A DNA stretch of 64,000 bases from Pontibacter ramchanderi (GCF_002846395.1 NZ_PJMU01000001.1:434001-498000), one strand, 5' to 3'. Counted from the stretch's first letter, positions 40,360-50,934 are shown. Notes: generated from the letters alone by a model not told the origin. Program-made: numbers and translations.

Positions 40360-43300
40360 CTACGAGCTTATTTCAGCACAAATTTCGTCAACCACCAGCA
40401 GGAGTACCCGGCTTAGCTGGGCAACACCCTCACGCACCGCGGCCAGGTTGGTTTCCTGTTTGGCATTTGTCTCTACAAAACGAACGACCTCCTTCAACGA
40501 CTCGATCTTCATGGTGTCAATCGTGGACTTCACTTTATGTGCCAGGGCGCTGACCGTTTTCCAGTCTTCCTGCTCCAGGGCCTTTTGCATATCGCGCACC
40601 GTTACAGGTATAGTATCAGCAAAAAGCTGGCGGGCACGGTTCATGAAAGCCTCGTTGTTGTGCGACATTTTCTGGATCACCTCCATGCTGTACAGCGGAG
40701 CAGCTGGCTCGGGAGCTTCAGGCATAGGATTGGCTGAACCTTTTCCGTGCGATTCACTGCTATTGCGCTTTTCCGGCACCAGACTGGCTATCTTAGCGTA
40801 CAGCACCTCCGATTCAAATGGTTTGGAAAGGTAATCATTCATACCAGCACTCATGTATTTTTCGGCATCCCCTTTTAAGGCATTGGCAGTCAGGGCGATA
40901 ATGGGAATGCCTGCTTTTCTCGGGTCAGGCATGGCCCGTATCTGCATGGTCGCGTCGATGCCGCTCAGCTCAGGCATCTGAATGTCCATCAGGATAACAT
41001 CGTAGTCAGCCTGTTCTACCATCTCGATGGCTTCGAGCCCATTCATGGCCACATCCAGCTGAAAGCCCCATTCCTCCATAATCGCCTGAGCCAGGAAAAT
41101 GTTCACTTCATTGTCCTCTGCCAGCAGTACTTTTAAAGCACCCAGACTGGAGTAGTCTATCTCAACCGTTTCACTTACGGGGAGCTGCTCCATTTCACTT
41201 TTGGGGTATGTGATCATAAAGCGGAAAATACTGCCCCCATCCGGGTTGTCCTCCGCCCAGATGTCACCGCCATGGCGCTCTACCAGGTTTTTGCAGATGC
41301 TCAGCCCCAGTCCGGTGCCGCCGTACTTGCGGGTGATGCTGGAGTACGCTTGCGTGAAGCCCTCAAAGATCAGGTCCTTCTTGTCGGCCGGCACACCTAT
41401 ACCTGTGTCGACCACCGCAAATTCAATGGTGAGGGTAGAAGGCGTTTCCTCCAATGTTTTGGCATGCAGGGTCACGCTGCCTTCCTCGGTAAACTTAATG
41501 GCATTGTTGAGTAGGTTGAGCAGGATCTGATTCAGGCGGTATGGGTCTCCCTGCAGCAGGGTATGCGGCAGGTCCAAAGTGCCAAGTTGCAGGGCAATAT
41601 CCTTCTCTTCCGCCTTGTACTTCAAGGTTTGGTAAGCTGCCTGCACCGTCTCTTCAATCCTGAACGGGATCGACTCCAATTCCAGCTTGCCGGCTTCGAT
41701 CTTGGCCACATCCAGAATATCGTTAATGACCACCAGCAGGTTATCAGCCGACTGGTTAATGATTTTAAGGTAGTTGAGTTGCGTTTCGTCCAGCTGGGTT
41801 TTGTGTAGCAGGCCACTCATACCCAATATACCATTCAGCGGCGTCCGGATCTCATGACTCATGTTGGCCAGGAAATTCTCTTTCACCCGGGCCGACTCTT
41901 CTGCAGCTTCCTTGGCTTTCTTGAGTTCTCGCTCAGTCTGAATGCGATCAGTTACATCCTGCGCAATACCGATCACGTAGGGTTCCTGCCCGTCTTCACT
42001 TACTTTATAGTTCTGATAGCTCAGGAAGCGTTCTTCTTTGTCCTTTCGAAGTACACAGAGGATGCCCTTTGCCACAGCTTTCTCCTCAAACTGCTTCAGG
42101 TAATCCGGGAAATACTGCCGGTGAAGCAGCGGGAAGAATTGTTTCAGCTCTTTGCCGATAATCTCTTCCTCGGCATAACCCAGCATTTCGACCAGGTAAG
42201 GGTTTACGGAGAGAATAACGCCCTGCATATCGTGCGTACACATATAAGCCTGGCTGTATTTGATCAGCTCGCGGTACTTCTTCTCGCTTTTCTTTAGTGC
42301 TTCCTCTGCCAAGCGGCGTTCTGTGATGTCGCGGGAAGAGGACTGAATTTTGACAACATGATTAGCGCTGTCTGTAATAGGTTTAATACTGGTTTCAACC
42401 CAAATGTAATAGCCATCGCGGTGCATTTTGCGGTGTTGCACGGTTGTGTTGTGCTTCTGCTCCAGGGCTACTTTGTGCCCCATGGTCTTCACCTTGTGCG
42501 CGTCATCCGGGTGAATGATCTCGTAAGCAGACACGCCGATCAGCTCTTCGGGCTTGTAACCGAGCATTTCTTCCACGGCATTGGATACGTACAGGTAGTT
42601 ACCCTCCGCATCATGCAGGCACACCAGGTCGCGCGAGTTCTCCGAAAGCAATCGGTGTAGTTCCTCGCTCTCCTCCAGGCGCTTGTTGGCAGTGTACTGC
42701 TCCGTCACGTTGGTCGATATAGCAAGCACATGCACTTCGCCATCCTTGGTGATCAGGGGCTTTTTGATGGTGTTGAACCAGACCACCTGTCCGTCCGGTA
42801 AGGTATAGCTGTCTTGCGAGCGTAATTCCTGGCGCGTTTCGATTACTATTCGGTCGTTTTGGCTATCATGCTGCAGCTCCTGCGGCACATCATGCAGATC
42901 CGGTGCTGTTAGATGGAGTAAATCTTCCGGCTTTAAGCCGAACAATGCCGCACATTCCTGGTTGGCCAGCGTAAATCTGCCTTCACTGTCTTTCACATAA
43001 ATGAGCGTAGGGCTTGTATCGAGCACCAATCTGATGAAGTCGTTCTTTTCTTTTACCTCAATGGCTGCCTTGCGCTCTTCGGTCACATCGCGCACAATGA
43101 TGAGCACTTTCTCCTCATTATACTTCACAATGCGCCCCTCGTAGTAACGGTCGTGCAGCTCATAGTTGATGGATTGGAGTTGCCCTGTTGCGAGCACCTG
43201 CTGTATCAGCTCAAAGGCTTTATCACTCAGGGAGGCGGGGAGCATATCGAAAAGCGTTTTGCCAATGACTTCAGTTGCGTGCACCACATCAAACTGAGCG

Positions 43301-44322
43301 TGCTCGTTGTGCATCTCCAGGTATACGCCCTGCTTGTCAATGATAAACATCAGGTCAGGTATGGCATCCAGTATGGCGCGAATTTTTGCCTCACTGTTTC
43401 TGATCTCTTCCTGGGCCTTGTGCAGATCAGTGATGTTGAGCCCGTGCCCGATTACCAGCCTTACCTCGCCCTGCTCATCTAACACGGGGTTTAGCTTGCG
43501 GATATGGTAGCTCACATTACCCTGTTTATCGATGAGCTTTTCCTCAAACGATACCTGCCGGCGCTCTTTCAGGGATTTCTGCAACTGCTTGCCACGGTTT
43601 TCTATGCGGTGCAAGGGCACGTTGCGGTAGGCGCAGTACTCTTCGTTGGTTTTATTCAGAATCCATTCGCGCAGGTGAGGGTCCGACACGGCGGCAGGAT
43701 TCACGAAAATGTAGCGCAGCTTGTTGTCGTAGACGGCTACATCGGAAGGAAGATTATTCAGGATTGCTTCGTAGAATTCCTTCTGCTCAGCCAATTGCTT
43801 GTTTTTAAGTCGCAGCTTGGTGGTATCTTCTGCCGAGCCAATGATTTGACTGACTTTGCCATCGGCATTGCGCTTGAAAATAGACTCACGGCAGCACAAA
43901 ATCCGGCTGGAGCCATCGCTGGCCCGCACGCTATAGGTAATTTCCCGTACCTCGCCATCCTGTGCGCTTAGCATACCCGAAGAATGCTGCAACAGCAGGA
44001 CCTTGTCTTCCTCTTGCACCACAGACATAAAGAAGTGACCAGCCATGGCGTCCAGGTCCTGCTGCGTATACCCCAGAATTGTTTTGATGCCGTTGTTGAG
44101 GTAAATGCTCTTGTTCTGGTCCAGGTCGTAGATGTACACAATCCCCGGCACCATGTTCATGACATTTTGCACAAGCTCGGCTGTGGTACCAGGCTGGGCT
44201 GTACGGAGTGATGCAAGCTCGCTGGCAAGTGAAGAAGCCTTTAACTCTGCTTCCTGCCGTGCTTTTTTTTCTTTTTCGAGCTCCTTTTGCAATACTTGCA
44301 GCTCGTGTGAAGTATCCATCAT
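40360..44322 (-). CDS. Six-PAS hybrid histidine kinase with receiver and Hpt domains
   Basis: A 1320-residue soluble protein without membrane helices. An N-terminal coiled coil is followed by about six PAS domains (starting near 50, 185, 315, 430, 555 and 685). Next are HisKA with His823 (MSHEIRTPLNG), HATPase (N/G boxes LLNNAIKFTEEG, GTGLGLSICKNLVE), a receiver with Asp1113 (LMDIQMPELSG) and a C-terminal Hpt with His1262 (LAHKVKS). So a full internal phosphorelay is in one chain, but no output domain. A partner regulator must receive the signal; a sigma54-type regulator is encoded nearby. PAS signals could be redox, haem or ligand and are unknown. Confidence 0.95.
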   Translation of the reverse strand: MMDTSHELQVLQKELEKEKKARQEAELKASSLASELASLRTAQPGTTAELVQNVMNMVPGIVYIYDLDQNKSIYLNNGIKTILGYTQQDLDAMAGHFFMSVVQEEDKVLLLQHSSGMLSAQDGEVREITYSVRASDGSSRILCCRESIFKRNADGKVSQIIGSAEDTTKLRLKNKQLAEQKEFYEAILNNLPSDVAVYDNKLRYIFVNPAAVSDPHLREWILNKTNEEYCAYRNVPLHRIENRGKQLQKSLKERRQVSFEEKLIDKQGNVSYHIRKLNPVLDEQGEVRLVIGHGLNITDLHKAQEEIRNSEAKIRAILDAIPDLMFIIDKQGVYLEMHNEHAQFDVVHATEVIGKTLFDMLPASLSDKAFELIQQVLATGQLQSINYELHDRYYEGRIVKYNEEKVLIIVRDVTEERKAAIEVKEKNDFIRLVLDTSPTLIYVKDSEGRFTLANQECAALFGLKPEDLLHLTAPDLHDVPQELQHDSQNDRIVIETRQELRSQDSYTLPDGQVVWFNTIKKPLITKDGEVHVLAISTNVTEQYTANKRLEESEELHRLLSENSRDLVCLHDAEGNYLYVSNAVEEMLGYKPEELIGVSAYEIIHPDDAHKVKTMGHKVALEQKHNTTVQHRKMHRDGYYIWVETSIKPITDSANHVVKIQSSSRDITERRLAEEALKKSEKKYRELIKYSQAYMCTHDMQGVILSVNPYLVEMLGYAEEEIIGKELKQFFPLLHRQYFPDYLKQFEEKAVAKGILCVLRKDKEERFLSYQNYKVSEDGQEPYVIGIAQDVTDRIQTERELKKAKEAAEESARVKENFLANMSHEIRTPLNGILGMSGLLHKTQLDETQLNYLKIINQSADNLLVVINDILDVAKIEAGKLELESIPFRIEETVQAAYQTLKYKAEEKDIALQLGTLDLPHTLLQGDPYRLNQILLNLLNNAIKFTEEGSVTLHAKTLEETPSTLTIEFAVVDTGIGVPADKKDLIFEGFTQAYSSITRKYGGTGLGLSICKNLVERHGGDIWAEDNPDGGSIFRFMITYPKSEMEQLPVSETVEIDYSSLGALKVLLAEDNEVNIFLAQAIMEEWGFQLDVAMNGLEAIEMVEQADYDVILMDIQMPELSGIDATMQIRAMPDPRKAGIPIIALTANALKGDAEKYMSAGMNDYLSKPFESEVLYAKIASLVPEKRNSSESHGKGSANPMPEAPEPAAPLYSMEVIQKMSHNNEAFMNRARQLFADTIPVTVRDMQKALEQEDWKTVSALAHKVKSTIDTMKIESLKEVVRFVETNAKQETNLAAVREGVAQLSRVLLLVVDEICAEISS

Positions 44323-44884
44323 GCAATCAATAAAACCCGTGAAATACCAAGCGGATTTACTCGCAAATTATCGCTTTTCAGTGAGGTAACAATCAATTAT
44401 AGAAGATAATTTAGGTTCAACACGAATATTTTTTGTATAAAAACCTTATACCTAATTCCAGGATTAAAAGAGAAATCTATTAATTCATAGGCACCTTGGG
44501 GTATGTTGCCTGCCAGAAATGGTATTTTATAAAGCCTGCAGCTTATGTTATAATTAAACATTTAAGCGACCTTTGCTAACCAAAACAATAAATCAAGGTA
44601 TAGCTAACTTATTTGCACTAAATTCTTCGGCATTTCAAGGTATAGTTTATCTGTTAAGTAGATTGTGCAGTACTTCCGAATTTATACTAATCCAACAACG
44701 ACTACCGCGTTAGCCTGATGCGCTCTATATAAGCCCGTTATGGGGCTCAGACTTCCGACTGGTGAAGAAAAGCTACCGTTTACGGAAAAACTGGAGCTTT
44801 AGACAGGAACTATAAGTCAATTCCGGTCTGAAGCCGTACATAATCATACGTCCTTATCCTACTTTTTCGATTATCCTTTATCTA
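44323..44884. other. Long divergent intergenic region between two kinase genes
   Basis: 562 bp with no credible gene. It holds at least three AGGTATA/TATACCT words (near 44446, 44598 and 44639), long AT-rich runs (44390-44480) and probably the promoters of both kinases. Confidence 0.5.
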
Positions 44885-45988
44885 ATGGATATAAGCAAAG
44901 AACTAGAACTGTATCAGTTTGAAAAACTTAACGAGGCGCTTTTTCTACATCATCCGGATGCCATATTCCTGCTCGATCTTCAGGGCAAATTCCGGATGGT
45001 AAACGAGAAAGTGTGCGAGATTACCGGGTATACCCGCGGGCAGCTGATCGGCGCGAGCTTCGACCTGCTCATGGAGGCAAGCATGAAAGCCCATACCTGG
45101 GCACGCTTCCGAGAAACCACGCAGGATAAACCGCAGCGCTACGAAACAGCTGTTCTTACCAAGGAAGGTGTCCGGCACCTGGACGTTACCAATTTCCCGT
45201 TGAAAAACGATAGTCGCGTACTAGCCGTATTTGGCATCGCCAAAGACATTACAGCGAAAAAGCAAAAGGAGATGGAGCTCGAGCGGTATGCGACTTTACT
45301 AGAAAACCACAACGACGAGCTTGAAATATTCCGGAAGATTCTTGCCCATGACATGCGGAAGCCTGTCGCAAATGCGCTCGGCTTTGCAAGACTTTTGCAG
45401 GGCACACTAAACGAAAGCAAGGAAAAAGAGATCAAGCACTACCTGCTGCATACTGTGGAATTTGTCGATGTGATGCTGCGCGACCTCAATGAATTAATAG
45501 CGCTGCAGTCGGCTGGCCATATGAGCAAAGAGGTAGTCGACGTTGGCAAAGTCTTAAAGCGGACCGTCAACTTTTTCCAGGAAGAGATCAGGCAAACGGG
45601 GACTACCGTAGCGTGGCATGTTGCCGAAAATACCCGGATCTGTACCATTAAGGCATACCTCCAAAGTATCATCCGCAACCTGATCTCTAATGCATTGAAG
45701 TACAGAAGCACAGAACGGAAACCCACAATTGAAGTGGTAGCACAGTTGCAAAAGGACGTCCTGATCATTCAGGTTACAGACAATGGCATTGGTATGGACC
45801 TGCACGCCATGGGGCAGGAGTTGTTCCAGATGCATCGCCGTTTTGCCCCCAAAGCGGCAGAGGGCAATGGGCTTGGCCTCTACATCGTAAAGCAGCAAGT
45901 TAAATTGTTGGGCGGCCAGATCACCGTCAAGAGCGAAATAGACAAAGGCAGTACCTTCACCATTACACTCCCCGACAAGGAATCCTGA
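44885..45988 (+). CDS. PAS-domain sensor histidine kinase
   Basis: A 367-residue soluble kinase. One PAS domain spans residues about 15-125 (PDAIFLLDLQGKFRMVNEKVCEITGYTRGQLIG), then a short coiled coil, the H-box with His155 (LAHDMRKPVANALGFARLL) and an HATPase domain (N-box NLISNALKYRS, G-boxes TDNGIGMD and GNGLGLYIVKQ). The H-box is the HPK variant AHDMRKP common in Bacteroidota. The sigma54-type regulator gene lies convergently 39 bp away and is a possible partner. Confidence 0.93.
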   Translation: MDISKELELYQFEKLNEALFLHHPDAIFLLDLQGKFRMVNEKVCEITGYTRGQLIGASFDLLMEASMKAHTWARFRETTQDKPQRYETAVLTKEGVRHLDVTNFPLKNDSRVLAVFGIAKDITAKKQKEMELERYATLLENHNDELEIFRKILAHDMRKPVANALGFARLLQGTLNESKEKEIKHYLLHTVEFVDVMLRDLNELIALQSAGHMSKEVVDVGKVLKRTVNFFQEEIRQTGTTVAWHVAENTRICTIKAYLQSIIRNLISNALKYRSTERKPTIEVVAQLQKDVLIIQVTDNGIGMDLHAMGQELFQMHRRFAPKAAEGNGLGLYIVKQQVKLLGGQITVKSEIDKGSTFTITLPDKES

Positions 45989-46027
45989 CTAACTCCCGAG
46001 ATACCGGAAAATAAAAACCTGATACTA

Positions 46028-47386
46028 CTACTTTACTGTGAGTTCCTGACTCTGGATCATCCGGTAAATTGTCGATTTGCCAATGTCGAGTTTATCTGCC
46101 ACGAGGAGCACATTGTAATCATACCGGTCCAGGAAGCGCTGAATTATGGCTGTGGTATACTCTTTCAGGCTGCGCTCTTCGGCCAGAAAATCTTTGTCGG
46201 TATGGCTGGCGGAGAAATTGATGTCCTGTTCCTGTATAGTGTCTTCATCGGCCAGCACCACGGCCAGCTCCACCAAGGCCTTCAACTCGCGCACGTTGCC
46301 CGGGAAAGCGTAGGAGAGGAGCTTTTGCTGCGCTGCAGGCGACAAATGCTTGCGGCCCAGTCCATTCTCTTTGGCAAATGCGTCGATAAAAAACTTGGCC
46401 AGCACCAGAATATCACTGCCTCTTTCGCGCAGCGGCGGCAATTGGATGGGCAGTCCCAGCAGGCGGTAGTACAGGTCTTCCCGAAAACGGCCCTTTTTCA
46501 CTTCTTCTGCCAGGTTTTTGTGGGTAGCAACAATTATACGCACATCCACTGGCACTACCGAGTTGCCGCCCACTCGGGTGATCTCTTTTTCCTGGAGAAC
46601 ACGCAGCAGCTTGGATTGCAGACTAATGTCCAATTCACCAATTTCATCCAGAAAGAGGGTGCCTTTGTTGGCTTCCTCGAACTTTCCTAAACGACGGGAC
46701 ACGGCACCGGTAAAGGCGCCTTTTTCATGACCGAACAGTTCGCTTTCGATGAGTTCGCGCGGGATGGCTGCCACGTTCACAGCCACATAGGGCGCTTTCT
46801 TGCGGGGACTATTGTAGTGAATGGCCTTGGCAACAAGTTCCTTGCCCGTTCCTGTCTCGCCGTGTATCGATACCGTGATATTGGTTTTAGAAGCTTTGTC
46901 CATCAGGTTGAACACCTTTTTGATAGCGTCGCTGTTACCAATGATCACTTTGCCGAAGTCGTATTTCTGACCGATCTCTTCTTTCAGGTGGTCAATCTCC
47001 TCACGCAGCGACACATTCTCCCTTATCTTGTTGATCGTGTTCCAAAGCCGCTCCGGCGTGTCTTCGTCTTTAACTATGTAATCGTAAGCGCCTAGCTTGA
47101 GCAGGTCCACGGCTGTGGCTACATCTTCCTGACCAGAAATGACTACGACCTGAACATCCGGGCTCATTTCCTTGATGCGACGGAGCACTTCCGCCCCGTT
47201 TTTGTCTGGAAGGGAGTAATCCAGCGTTACGACATTGGGCCGCAGGTGCATGTTGGCCAGACAGTCATTGGCAGAGTGAAACTTTTTGATTTCATAGTCC
47301 GGGTTTAACGAGAGGTGGTACTCGAGCAGCTCGCTATACCATATATCGTCATCCAGGATAAATATTTTAAATGAACCGTTTGTCAT
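46028..47386 (-). CDS. Sigma54-dependent NtrC-family response regulator
   Basis: A 452-residue protein. I place the start at ATG 47386; an in-frame ATG at 47419 would add 11 residues. The receiver domain has Asp56 (VTLDYSLPDKNG), then an AAA+ domain with GETGTGKE, the sigma54-contacting GAFTGA loop and the LFLDEIGEL Walker B. The C-terminal Fis-type helix-turn-helix is YNVLLVADKLDIGKSTIYRMI. It activates sigma54 promoters when phosphorylated. Likely kinases are the two encoded to its left. I found no convincing -24/-12 promoter in the window, so targets lie elsewhere. Confidence 0.95.
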   Translation of the reverse strand: MTNGSFKIFILDDDIWYSELLEYHLSLNPDYEIKKFHSANDCLANMHLRPNVVTLDYSLPDKNGAEVLRRIKEMSPDVQVVVISGQEDVATAVDLLKLGAYDYIVKDEDTPERLWNTINKIRENVSLREEIDHLKEEIGQKYDFGKVIIGNSDAIKKVFNLMDKASKTNITVSIHGETGTGKELVAKAIHYNSPRKKAPYVAVNVAAIPRELIESELFGHEKGAFTGAVSRRLGKFEEANKGTLFLDEIGELDISLQSKLLRVLQEKEITRVGGNSVVPVDVRIIVATHKNLAEEVKKGRFREDLYYRLLGLPIQLPPLRERGSDILVLAKFFIDAFAKENGLGRKHLSPAAQQKLLSYAFPGNVRELKALVELAVVLADEDTIQEQDINFSASHTDKDFLAEERSLKEYTTAIIQRFLDRYDYNVLLVADKLDIGKSTIYRMIQSQELTVK

Positions 47387-47784
47387 CAGGCAGTCGGATA
47401 GTTCCAAAATTTGAGTCAAATATAACTGAAAAGTTATATCCTATTAACAGAATCCGGTTCAAATTTGGTTTAACCGTTTCGCTCAATTAACATTTCGAAA
47501 TAATGTTATAATCTGCCACGGTTCAGTACTTACCACTTCGTAGATGTGCCTACTTATCCCTTATTTCCACGTCTAAAAAAGTTAATGCTGCATTTGGATC
47601 TGCTTCCCTTTTCAAGCCCTTTCCCAGTATGTTTAGATGATCATGACTTTTAGCGCAAACGTTCAGGTATAGCCAGGGCAGAAGTTTTAAAGATCAGGAA
47701 GCGATCAGGTGCCGCCAAAACAATAAGCTATTATAGCAGACGATATTTTAGACAAGTAGCCGAACATGCATAGACGAAACCAGG
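47387..47784. other. Intergenic region, no gene
   Basis: About 400 bp, AT-rich. It has two AGGTATA/TATACCT words (47666 and 47785 regions). It probably contains the response-regulator promoter. Nothing else is recognisable. Confidence 0.4.
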
Positions 47785-48630
47785 CTATACCTTGGCACTG
47801 ATCACCTCGCATTTGGCTCTCACGAACATAAACACCCCATAACAGATCAGCCCTAAGGCCAGGATTCCCAGCAGGTAAGATCCGTAGGAGGCCTCTTCCA
47901 GAAACTGAAAAGCCTGTGAACTGCTGCCAGCTTCGCGGAAATTGGACTTCAGGGCGGCGCGTAAGAGCAGGAAACCGATGATCAGCCAGACTGTGCCCCT
48001 CGCGATATAACCTACTAACCCGGCACGAACCAAGGATTTCCTGATTTCAGGTTTCAGTTTCTGTGCCTGCACCTTCTTCATGTACTTACCCGAATAGGCC
48101 CGGTAGAACTGGTAAATTCCCATAATCATGGTCCCGATCGCCACTGCCCCCAGCAACCACTGCCCAAAAGGCTGCGACAGCAGCTCGCGGGCCAGCGTCT
48201 GACGGGAGTCTGTGCCACTTCCTCCGCCACCGTTGCCAAGCAGCAATTGGCCAGCCGTGAAAGCGAGTGCTCCGTAAACCGCACCGCTAAACGCATAGCC
48301 GATACGCTTGCCAATCCCTTTCGCGTCAGTGCCTTTTTCCTCGGTGTCGCCAAAGGCCTGAATAAAGCGCCATAAGGTATAGCACAGCATGCCGACGACC
48401 ACAATGGCGAGGAGTACCTTGCCGTAAGGCTGCTCCAGTATAAATTGAAAAACACCGGTTTTACCGGCACCTTGCTCGGTCTGGCCACCCAGCTCGAAAG
48501 CCGCCATAAAGGCCAGCGCCCCAACCAGGCAATAAACTATTCCTTTAGCGATCAAGCCAACACGGGCGAAGCGCACCACCCATTCAGGACGGGGGGTAGG
48601 TATACGGGAAGGTGAGATAGAAATATCCAT
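47785..48630 (-). CDS. DUF1206 family membrane protein
   Basis: A 281-residue protein from ATG 48630. It has six predicted helices arranged as three repeats, each opening with a pattern like RVGLIAKGIVYCLVGALA or RAGLVGYIARGTVWLIIGFLLLRAA. This is the DUF1206 repeat. A glycine-rich loop (GNGGGGSG) lies near residue 130. The function is unknown. The gene is monocistronic. Confidence 0.9.
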   Translation of the reverse strand: MDISISPSRIPTPRPEWVVRFARVGLIAKGIVYCLVGALAFMAAFELGGQTEQGAGKTGVFQFILEQPYGKVLLAIVVVGMLCYTLWRFIQAFGDTEEKGTDAKGIGKRIGYAFSGAVYGALAFTAGQLLLGNGGGGSGTDSRQTLARELLSQPFGQWLLGAVAIGTMIMGIYQFYRAYSGKYMKKVQAQKLKPEIRKSLVRAGLVGYIARGTVWLIIGFLLLRAALKSNFREAGSSSQAFQFLEEASYGSYLLGILALGLICYGVFMFVRAKCEVISAKV

Positions 48631-48689
48631 AAGACATATACTTAACCTTCCCATACACGCAAACCCGAAACGAAGGTTTAGTATCGAGC

Positions 48690-49979
48690 CTATAAGTTTT
48701 TGAACCGCTTATACGCTTCTTCTTCCAGCCGGTCGCGATGATCCGGGTGGGCGATCCCGATCAAGGCTTTGGCGCGCTGCCGCAGGTTTTTGCCATACAG
48801 GTAGGCCACGCCGTATTCCGTTACCACATAATGCACGTGGGCGCGGGTCGTCACAACACCTGCGCCCTGGTTAATATAAGGCGTGATGCGAGAAATCCCT
48901 TTGTTGGTGACCGAGGGCAGGGCAATAATCGGCTTGCCGCCTTTAGATAGCGCCGCGCCGCGGATAAAGTCCATCTGCCCACCTATACCTGAAAACTGGT
49001 AAGTGCCAATAGAGTCAGACACCACCTGGCCTGTCAGGTCGATCTCGATGGCACTGTTGATGGCGGTGACTTTCGGGTTGGAGCGGATCACGGTCACGTC
49101 GTTCACGTAATCAGAGCTCAGCATGGTGATGAGCGGGTTGTCATCCACAAAATCATAGAGCTCGCGGTTACCCACAATAAAGCCGGTTGCAATCCGGCCG
49201 GGGTGCTTCTTTTTAAATTCGTTTGTAATGACTCCTTGCTGCACCAGCGGCAATACCCCGTTCGAAAACATCTCGGTATGGATGCCCAGCCCTTTGTGAT
49301 TGGTCAGGCTCTTGAGCGTAGCGTCAGGTATAGCACCAATACCCATCTGCAAAGTTGCGCCGTCTTCCACCAGCTCCGCAATATAGCGGCCGATCGTTTC
49401 CTCGGTACTTGTGATACGCGAACTGTAGTCTACTTCCGGCAGCGGTTCGTCCACAGCCACCAGTGCATCGAAACGGCGAATGTTGATGAGGGCATCGCCG
49501 TGGGTGCGCGGCATTTGGGGGTTTACCTGCGCGATAACGTGCTGCGCGCTGATAACGGCCTGGCGGGCAATGTCTACCGAAACACCGAGCGAGCAAAAAC
49601 CGTGGCGGTCAGGCGGCGAAACGTGTACAATGGCTACGTTGAGCGGCATGATGCCGGAGCGGAACAGGTTAGGGATTTCGCTCAGGAAAATAGGCACATA
49701 GTCGCCACGTCCACTGTTGACAGCTTCGCGCACGTTCGCAGACACAAAGAGCGAATTGATATAAAAAGCATCGCTGCACCGTTCGTCGGCGCAAGGCATG
49801 TCTCCAAAAGTAGAAATACTCACCAGCTCCACATTCCGTAATTCGTCTGCCCGCTCGGCCAGTTTGTGCAGCAAATACTGTGGCGTGGCAGCGCTGCCAT
49901 GTACAAACACGCGGTCGCCGGATTTGATCACGGAAAGCGCTTCTTCAGCAGAGGTGTACTTCAAAACAGGTTGATCCAT
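48690..49979 (-). CDS. Acetyl-CoA hydrolase / 4-hydroxybutyrate CoA-transferase family enzyme
   Basis: A 429-residue cytosolic enzyme from ATG 49979. It has the two-domain CoA-transferase I fold: VFVHGSAATPQYLL at the N-terminus, VHVSPPDRHGFCSLG, QMGIGAIPDA, the glycine loop FSGIGGQMDFIRGA and VTEYGVAYLYG near the C-terminus. The family moves CoA between acyl-CoA and a free acid, or hydrolyses acetyl-CoA; the donor and acceptor are not clear from sequence. No CoA pathway genes surround it. Confidence 0.9.
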   Translation of the reverse strand: MDQPVLKYTSAEEALSVIKSGDRVFVHGSAATPQYLLHKLAERADELRNVELVSISTFGDMPCADERCSDAFYINSLFVSANVREAVNSGRGDYVPIFLSEIPNLFRSGIMPLNVAIVHVSPPDRHGFCSLGVSVDIARQAVISAQHVIAQVNPQMPRTHGDALINIRRFDALVAVDEPLPEVDYSSRITSTEETIGRYIAELVEDGATLQMGIGAIPDATLKSLTNHKGLGIHTEMFSNGVLPLVQQGVITNEFKKKHPGRIATGFIVGNRELYDFVDDNPLITMLSSDYVNDVTVIRSNPKVTAINSAIEIDLTGQVVSDSIGTYQFSGIGGQMDFIRGAALSKGGKPIIALPSVTNKGISRITPYINQGAGVVTTRAHVHYVVTEYGVAYLYGKNLRQRAKALIGIAHPDHRDRLEEEAYKRFKNL

Positions 49980-50198
49980 GGTTTCTTTGTTTTTGAGTGT
50001 CATTTTTGGGCGTATCGCTTAACTTACGGCATGCCTGACGCTCGGTTTGAATTGCCTCCAAAATCGGGGACATGTTTATTTATTCGCAAAAGAATATATA
50101 ATTTTGAAAGTAAGCTATGATTATTGTCATCCTTAAACCCAGGCACCCGTAAGGAGGGGAGAAAAGAAGCCCCTGCCAATTCACACCCAACATCATCT

Positions 50199-50807
50199 AT
50201 GAAAAACATGAACCTGAAACTGTCATCGGCGCTATACTTCATGCTGGGCGCTATCCTTTTAAGCAGCTGTGTCGCCACTTCCGGCATTGACCACACCACA
50301 AGCATCAGTTCATCTGAAGGCGTATTGTCAAACAAAACAACCTACGCCTGGTACCAGCCTAAGCCGACAGCGACGGCCGCCTATGGTCCTGGTTTCGACA
50401 AAAGCCTGCACGAGCACCTTTTAAAAGCGGTAGAAGAAGAATTGCAGGCCAAGGGCTACACCAAGACTTCTGTAAACCCTGACATGCTAGTGGCTTACGA
50501 TGTAAGTGTATCGGTGCCGGATGCCATGGACAAACCGGAGCTTTACGGACCCGGATTCGGGTATAGCTATGCCTACATGAGTGGCTACAGGTATAGCTAT
50601 GGCAATGCTGCCCTGCCTGGCCACCGTGCCGTAGACCTTTTTAAGCAAGGAACACTTATATTGGATATAATCGAACCACGATCGAAGCAACTACTGTGGC
50701 GCGGCTGGACGGAAGGAGCCTTTAATAGTTTCGATGCAGGCTATGGCAAGGTCAAGAGCCAGGTCGAGCGAATCGTAAACCGCATGCCGAACGCCGCAAA
50801 GCCGTAG
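50199..50807 (+). CDS. DUF4136 family lipoprotein
   Basis: A 202-residue lipoprotein from ATG 50199, which gives a good signal ending LSSC (Cys24); the longer frame has no sense as a signal. The mature region follows DUF4136: KTTYAWYQP near 45, LLKAVEEELQAKGYTK near 75, PDMLVAYDVSV, and a C-terminal LDIIEPRSKQLLWRGWTEG. A Tyr/Gly-rich insert lies near 117-137. These lipoproteins are envelope proteins of unknown function. Confidence 0.88.
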   Translation: MKNMNLKLSSALYFMLGAILLSSCVATSGIDHTTSISSSEGVLSNKTTYAWYQPKPTATAAYGPGFDKSLHEHLLKAVEEELQAKGYTKTSVNPDMLVAYDVSVSVPDAMDKPELYGPGFGYSYAYMSGYRYSYGNAALPGHRAVDLFKQGTLILDIIEPRSKQLLWRGWTEGAFNSFDAGYGKVKSQVERIVNRMPNAAKP

Positions 50808-50934
50808 TCTACACTCGGATATTTAAGCCTGCTTGCGGTACAGCTGGACCGCAGCATTTAAAAGGAATAGCTTTTTTTCCTGACTAACTTTACCCTATAT
50901 TTAATCCACTTAACAGAATAAAGCCCTATACCTC

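Noticed and set aside
47784-47800. TTGGCAC as a possible sigma54 -24 element
   Set aside because: No GC/TGC -12 element follows at the right distance, and it lies inside the end of the DUF1206 gene.
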